Shown here piece by piece: positions 6,264 to 8,605 of a stretch of DNA of 8,605 nucleotides. The notes under the pieces are model-generated. The model saw nothing but the letters and a program-made list of their open reading frames with translations, was not told where the DNA came from and searched no databases. Positions within the stretch are counted from its first letter, which is position 1; the number at the start of each line of letters is the position of its first letter. Source of the DNA: JBKDZR01 sp047971485 (lineage in GTDB: Bacteria > Pseudomonadota > Alphaproteobacteria > Rhodobacterales > Rhodobacteraceae); NCBI GenBank assembly GCA_047971485.1, contig JBKDZR010000079.1, positions 1-8,605 of the forward strand, written 5' to 3'. The position numbers and the translations under genes are program-made.

Positions 6264-7307
6264 TCAATGACTTAACGATATATCAGGGGTTTTCTCTCTG
6301 GTCCATTGAACCGAAATAGGGCCGTGCACCTCAAGTGCCTCTGCCGCATTTCTTAGATATGATGGCGAAAACCGGGCATAGGTCGAACGCGTGATGGCGG
6401 GGTTCGTGTGGCCGAGATACTGGGCAATTTCTTCCATTGGCACCCCAGCTTCGGCCATGAACCGGCCTGCCGTGCGGCGCAGGTCGTGAGGCGTGCAGTG
6501 ATCAATTCCAGCGCGCTTCACCGCTGCATTGAATCCAGTCTTGATCGAACCGACCTGCCGACCGCCCCACTCGATAACATAGCGCGACATCGCTGCGGCC
6601 TCGGCCGTCTGCAGCGCGGCCATAAGTGTGTCGTTGATCGGCACGGTCGCCCTGCCCTTTCGCGGCCCGATATCGTTCGTCGCCAGCTTGATAATACGCT
6701 GGCCAAGGTCGACCCGATCCCAAGTCAGTTCCAACAGTGCGCCGATTCGACCTGCCGTCGTCAGCATCAGTAGAATCGCCAATTTGATATGGGGATCAAC
6801 TGCGGCCTCCAAGAGCCGCGAGACCTCATCTCGATTCAGGTAGCGTTCACGCGGCGGCGGAGTTTGAGGCATCTCGATCCTGGGTGCGCTACGGATCAGC
6901 TTAGCCTTCACGCCCCAGGTCAACGCCGTCCGCAGACATCCCATCTCGGTCCGGATCGTTGCATCCTTCCGTCCTGCTCCGCGCCGCAGCGCGATGAAGC
7001 GACGGCAATCTTCGATGGTGATCTGGTCAGGCGTCAAGTGGCCGAAGATCGGCAGCACGTTCTTTCCAGTCTGCGCCAGCTTGGCTTCCTGGCGGCGTCC
7101 AGCCACATCGGCCTGATACGCCTCCCACAACTGTTGAACAGTCACCCCGACCGCAGGCGCGCTCTGGCGAAGGATTACATCGCGGGCTTCGCGCTCGGCG
7201 TCCTTTTGCGTGTGTGCCGCAAGGCGATAACGTCGCCGGGTTCCGTCCTCGTCGTTCCACATGACGACGAAGCGTCCCTTGAGACGCCCGATTCGATAGT
7301 CCCGCAT
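6264..7307 (-). CDS. int: Tyrosine recombinase / phage-type integrase
   Basis: This 347-residue protein integrates and excises a mobile element by site-specific recombination. It has an N-terminal arm-binding part (about 1-50), a SAM-like core-binding domain (about 54-145) and a catalytic domain (about 155-325). All six catalytic residues are visible: Arg187 (AGRIGALLEL), Lys217 (RKGRA), His274 and Arg277 (HDLRR), His300 (LGHTN) and the nucleophile Tyr310 (RSTYARF). It should therefore be active. The ATG at 7307 has GAGGA six bases upstream, and the first 133 bases overlap the 3' end of the excisionase-like gene in another frame. Its stop codon is six bases from the tRNA-Arg(CCT) 3' end, pointing toward it, which identifies that tRNA as the likely integration target. 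Base composition is visibly less G/C-biased than in genes left of the tRNA, fitting horizontal origin. Confidence 0.96.
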   Translation of the reverse strand: MRDYRIGRLKGRFVVMWNDEDGTRRRYRLAAHTQKDAEREARDVILRQSAPAVGVTVQQLWEAYQADVAGRRQEAKLAQTGKNVLPIFGHLTPDQITIEDCRRFIALRRGAGRKDATIRTEMGCLRTALTWGVKAKLIRSAPRIEMPQTPPPRERYLNRDEVSRLLEAAVDPHIKLAILLMLTTAGRIGALLELTWDRVDLGQRIIKLATNDIGPRKGRATVPINDTLMAALQTAEAAAMSRYVIEWGGRQVGSIKTGFNAAVKRAGIDHCTPHDLRRTAGRFMAEAGVPMEEIAQYLGHTNPAITRSTYARFSPSYLRNAAEALEVHGPISVQWTREKTPDISLSH

Positions 7308-7456
7308 TCATAATCCTCAACTACTTGTGCCGCGATACGCATCATTCTGCCGACTCGGAAGGCTGGCAGAACTCCTCTGCGGATCATGTCGCGAACAGTC
7401 TCGGCACTGCAATCCCAACGATCAGCCAACAGCTCGGGGGTATAGGGTCGCGCCAT
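7175..7456 (-). CDS. Excisionase-like helix-turn-helix DNA-binding protein
   Basis: This 93-residue protein has a winged HTH of the MerR/excisionase kind at residues 4-50: YTPELLADRWDCSAETVRDM is the HTH, followed by a turn (RRGVLPAFRVGRMMRI) and AAQVVEDYEC. This is the DNA-binding domain of recombination directionality factors, so it probably biases the adjacent integrase toward excision and may also act as a repressor. The tail (51-93) is Ser/Thr-rich and then basic, with no recognised fold. The start at 7456 has GAGGAG eight bases upstream; an in-frame ATG at 7525 would add 23 residues that overlap the small upstream gene and is less likely. The ATG shares its A with the stop of that gene (TGATG), and the 3' end runs 133 bases into int, so coupled translation of the whole series is expected. 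Confidence 0.82.
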   Translation of the reverse strand: MARPYTPELLADRWDCSAETVRDMIRRGVLPAFRVGRMMRIAAQVVEDYECGTIESGVSRDASSSCGTTRTEPGDVIALRHTRKRTPSAKPAM

Positions 7457-7599
7457 CAGCTTGTCTCCTCGAATTTGTCTGTCTCTTTTCCCCGACTCGA
7501 CCAACCCGGCTGACTCTGCTGGCACGGAATATCGAAGGTCCGCAGCATGCTGGTGCTGACCCCAAGATAGTGCGCAGCTTCGGGCTCATGCTTGGCCAT
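7456..7599 (-). CDS. Small 47-residue HTH-like protein in the integrase operon
   Basis: The minus strand encodes a 47-residue protein beginning MAKHEPEAAHYLGVSTSMLR and ending DKFEETS. The EAAHYLGVSTSMLR part (7-20) reads like the helix-turn-helix start of AlpA/excisionase-type mini regulators (EAA.YLGVS..TLR). The later GWSSRGKETDKFEE resembles the wing and closing helix of those proteins, so it may be a very short DNA-binding regulator. Three things support expression. GAGGTG lies four bases before the ATG. The start overlaps the end of the DUF5131 gene by 14 bases. The TGA stop shares one base with the ATG of the excisionase-like gene (TGATG). The possible roles, a second directionality factor or a phage repressor, are inference. 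Confidence 0.62.
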   Translation of the reverse strand: MAKHEPEAAHYLGVSTSMLRTFDIPCQQSQPGWSSRGKETDKFEETS

Positions 7600-8605
7600 C
7601 TGACACCTCGTTCCATTCCCGCCCATCCAGCTGTCGCCCGGTGTTTTTCTTGCCGGTCGGCACCATTCTGATCACCCGATCACCGTGGAAACCGGTCCCA
7701 CCTTCCAAGTTCATCCACCGGCCAGTGGGTGTGGCGTGCGAAATCGTATCGCAATGCCGCCAGTCCGGGTCGTCTCGGTCCCTGTCATAAACATCGGTCC
7801 ACTCGCCCCACTGCTTGAAGAAGAACGGGACAGCCGCCGCCGCGCATTGGTCCCGTAAGGCTCGCGCCCAATCCGGGTGCATCGGCCGTGCCCCGCGCCC
7901 GCTCTCACCGCCGACGATCACCCAGTCCAGGCTGCGGCACAGATCTACATAGGTGCGATTGCCGACCGTCTGACCGGGGTGAGTGGGCCAGCTTGGTGTT
8001 CCGGCTGGCATCCACATTTTGCCCCGCAAGGAATCCTGATAGCTTGGGGCATTGCCGATAGCATGGCCATACGGCAGCGCGGTCAAATCCACCGGCCCAA
8101 GCAGTGGCTCAAGGCTCACGAACCGCAGGGCAGCCGGGCATTGCAGAAGCTGCGGAATGCGCAGGTCTGCACTGGCCTGATCGGATGCGCTGGTGCCAAT
8201 CCAGACGTTAGGCAGGGGCCAGTTTTTCAGAATGCGACTCTCTGCGGCCGCAAATCTTTCAACTCCAATTGGATACCAGAAATCAAACGGCCAGCAGCGG
8301 CTGTGGCGGTCGGAAACCAAATCGCGGACTCGCCCTCTGCATCGTATCAGATACTCCTCAGCCCGATCCGGCCTTTTGGTCAGCACCTGAAAGGTGTGTT
8401 GCGGCGCAAGCGCCATGACCGCGAATACCTGATCAATCCATTCATCGGGCACGGACTCGTGGAACAGATCGCCATGCGCGCAGACGAAGATCATGCGCGG
8501 CTTTCTCCAGCGCAGCGGCTGATCCAGCCATTGCTCGTTCAGCCGGACCTCGCCTGTCCATTTCGGGCGCCCACCGCTTTCGCGCGTCAGGCCCGACCGG
8601 CTGGC
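7586..8605 (-). CDS. DUF5131 / phage Gp37-Gp68 family protein, N-terminus beyond the window
   Basis: The frame is open from the right edge (8605) to the stop at 7586, giving 339 visible residues. An ATG at 8494 is not the true start, because family-like sequence (SGGRPKWTGEVRL, W..QPLRWRKPR) lies upstream of it. Visible family blocks, in order, are IFVCAHGDLFHESVPDEWID, TFQVLTKRPDR, WIGTSASDQ, RFVSLEPLLGPVDL, WVIVGGESGRGARPMH and FFFKQWGEW. Together they identify the PF07505 family found in phages and islands. In known members a Cys-rich N-terminal motif resembling a radical-SAM cluster site precedes this part; it would lie outside the window and was not seen. The biochemical role of the family is not established. 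In other genomes these genes often stand next to a three-Cys-motif partner (TcmP) gene. It ends 14 bases inside the 47-residue gene and probably shares its transcript. Confidence 0.9.
   Translation of the reverse strand, partial: ASRSGLTRESGGRPKWTGEVRLNEQWLDQPLRWRKPRMIFVCAHGDLFHESVPDEWIDQVFAVMALAPQHTFQVLTKRPDRAEEYLIRCRGRVRDLVSDRHSRCWPFDFWYPIGVERFAAAESRILKNWPLPNVWIGTSASDQASADLRIPQLLQCPAALRFVSLEPLLGPVDLTALPYGHAIGNAPSYQDSLRGKMWMPAGTPSWPTHPGQTVGNRTYVDLCRSLDWVIVGGESGRGARPMHPDWARALRDQCAAAAVPFFFKQWGEWTDVYDRDRDDPDWRHCDTISHATPTGRWMNLEGGTGFHGDRVIRMVPTGKKNTGRQLDGREWNEVSDGQA
7604..7609 (-). promoter_or_regulatory. Ribosome binding site deciding the start of the 47-residue gene
   Basis: GAGGTG on the minus strand sits four bases before the ATG at 7599 and inside the last codons of the DUF5131 gene. 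It is the best evidence that this very short frame is translated, probably by ribosomes finishing the upstream gene. Confidence 0.55.

Noticed and set aside
8492..8494. ATG at 8494 as the start of the DUF5131 protein.
   Set aside because: The frame is open to the right edge, and the upstream 37 codons carry family-like sequence (PKWTGEVRL), so the gene continues beyond the window.

Overview
The window looks like a chromosomal stretch from a GC-rich alphaproteobacterium, most likely of the Rhodobacterales/Rhodobacteraceae type. That placement rests on strong G/C third-position bias, the protein families present and the style of the integrase module; it is an inference and was not tested by a search. 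Two regions are visible: a host-like, very GC-rich block (about 1-6257) and the left end of an integrated element (about 6258-8605), with a tRNA gene at the junction.

Host block. The left edge holds only the first 17 codons of a minus-strand Rossmann-fold dehydrogenase that resembles carboxynorspermidine/saccharopine dehydrogenases. Next, on the plus strand, is a small protein with two membrane segments and a beta-rich tail. It resembles the Cap15 (S-2TMbeta) effector family of CBASS anti-phage systems, but no CD-NTase is in view. It converges on, and overlaps by 13 nt, a complete minus-strand biosynthetic arginine decarboxylase (speA). SpeA makes agmatine, a putrescine precursor, so the dehydrogenase and SpeA could belong to one spermidine pathway through carboxyspermidine. 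Divergent from speA are a zinc-dependent succinylglutamate desuccinylase/aspartoacylase-like hydrolase and a YihY/BrkB-type membrane protein. A minus-strand LacI-family regulator of the gluconate-repressor (GntR-like) kind closes the block.

Element block. A complete tRNA-Arg(CCT) with encoded CCA (6181-6257) is followed six nucleotides later by the stop codon of a convergent tyrosine recombinase that has all six catalytic residues. This is the classic arrangement of a prophage or genomic island integrated at the 3' end of a tRNA gene. Upstream of int on the same strand, in a tightly overlapping series, are an excisionase-like HTH protein (133-nt overlap with int), a previously uncalled 47-codon HTH-like gene (TGATG overlap with the excisionase), and a DUF5131 (phage Gp37/Gp68) family gene that runs off the right edge. 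All four minus-strand genes probably form one translationally coupled unit. The rest of the element and its second attachment site lie outside the window.

The most interesting points are the Cap15-like protein without a visible cyclase, placed inside what may be a polyamine cluster, and the compressed DUF5131/mini-HTH/Xis/Int module. No CRISPR array, insertion sequence or rRNA was seen, and no gene-free stretch exceeds 300 bases.
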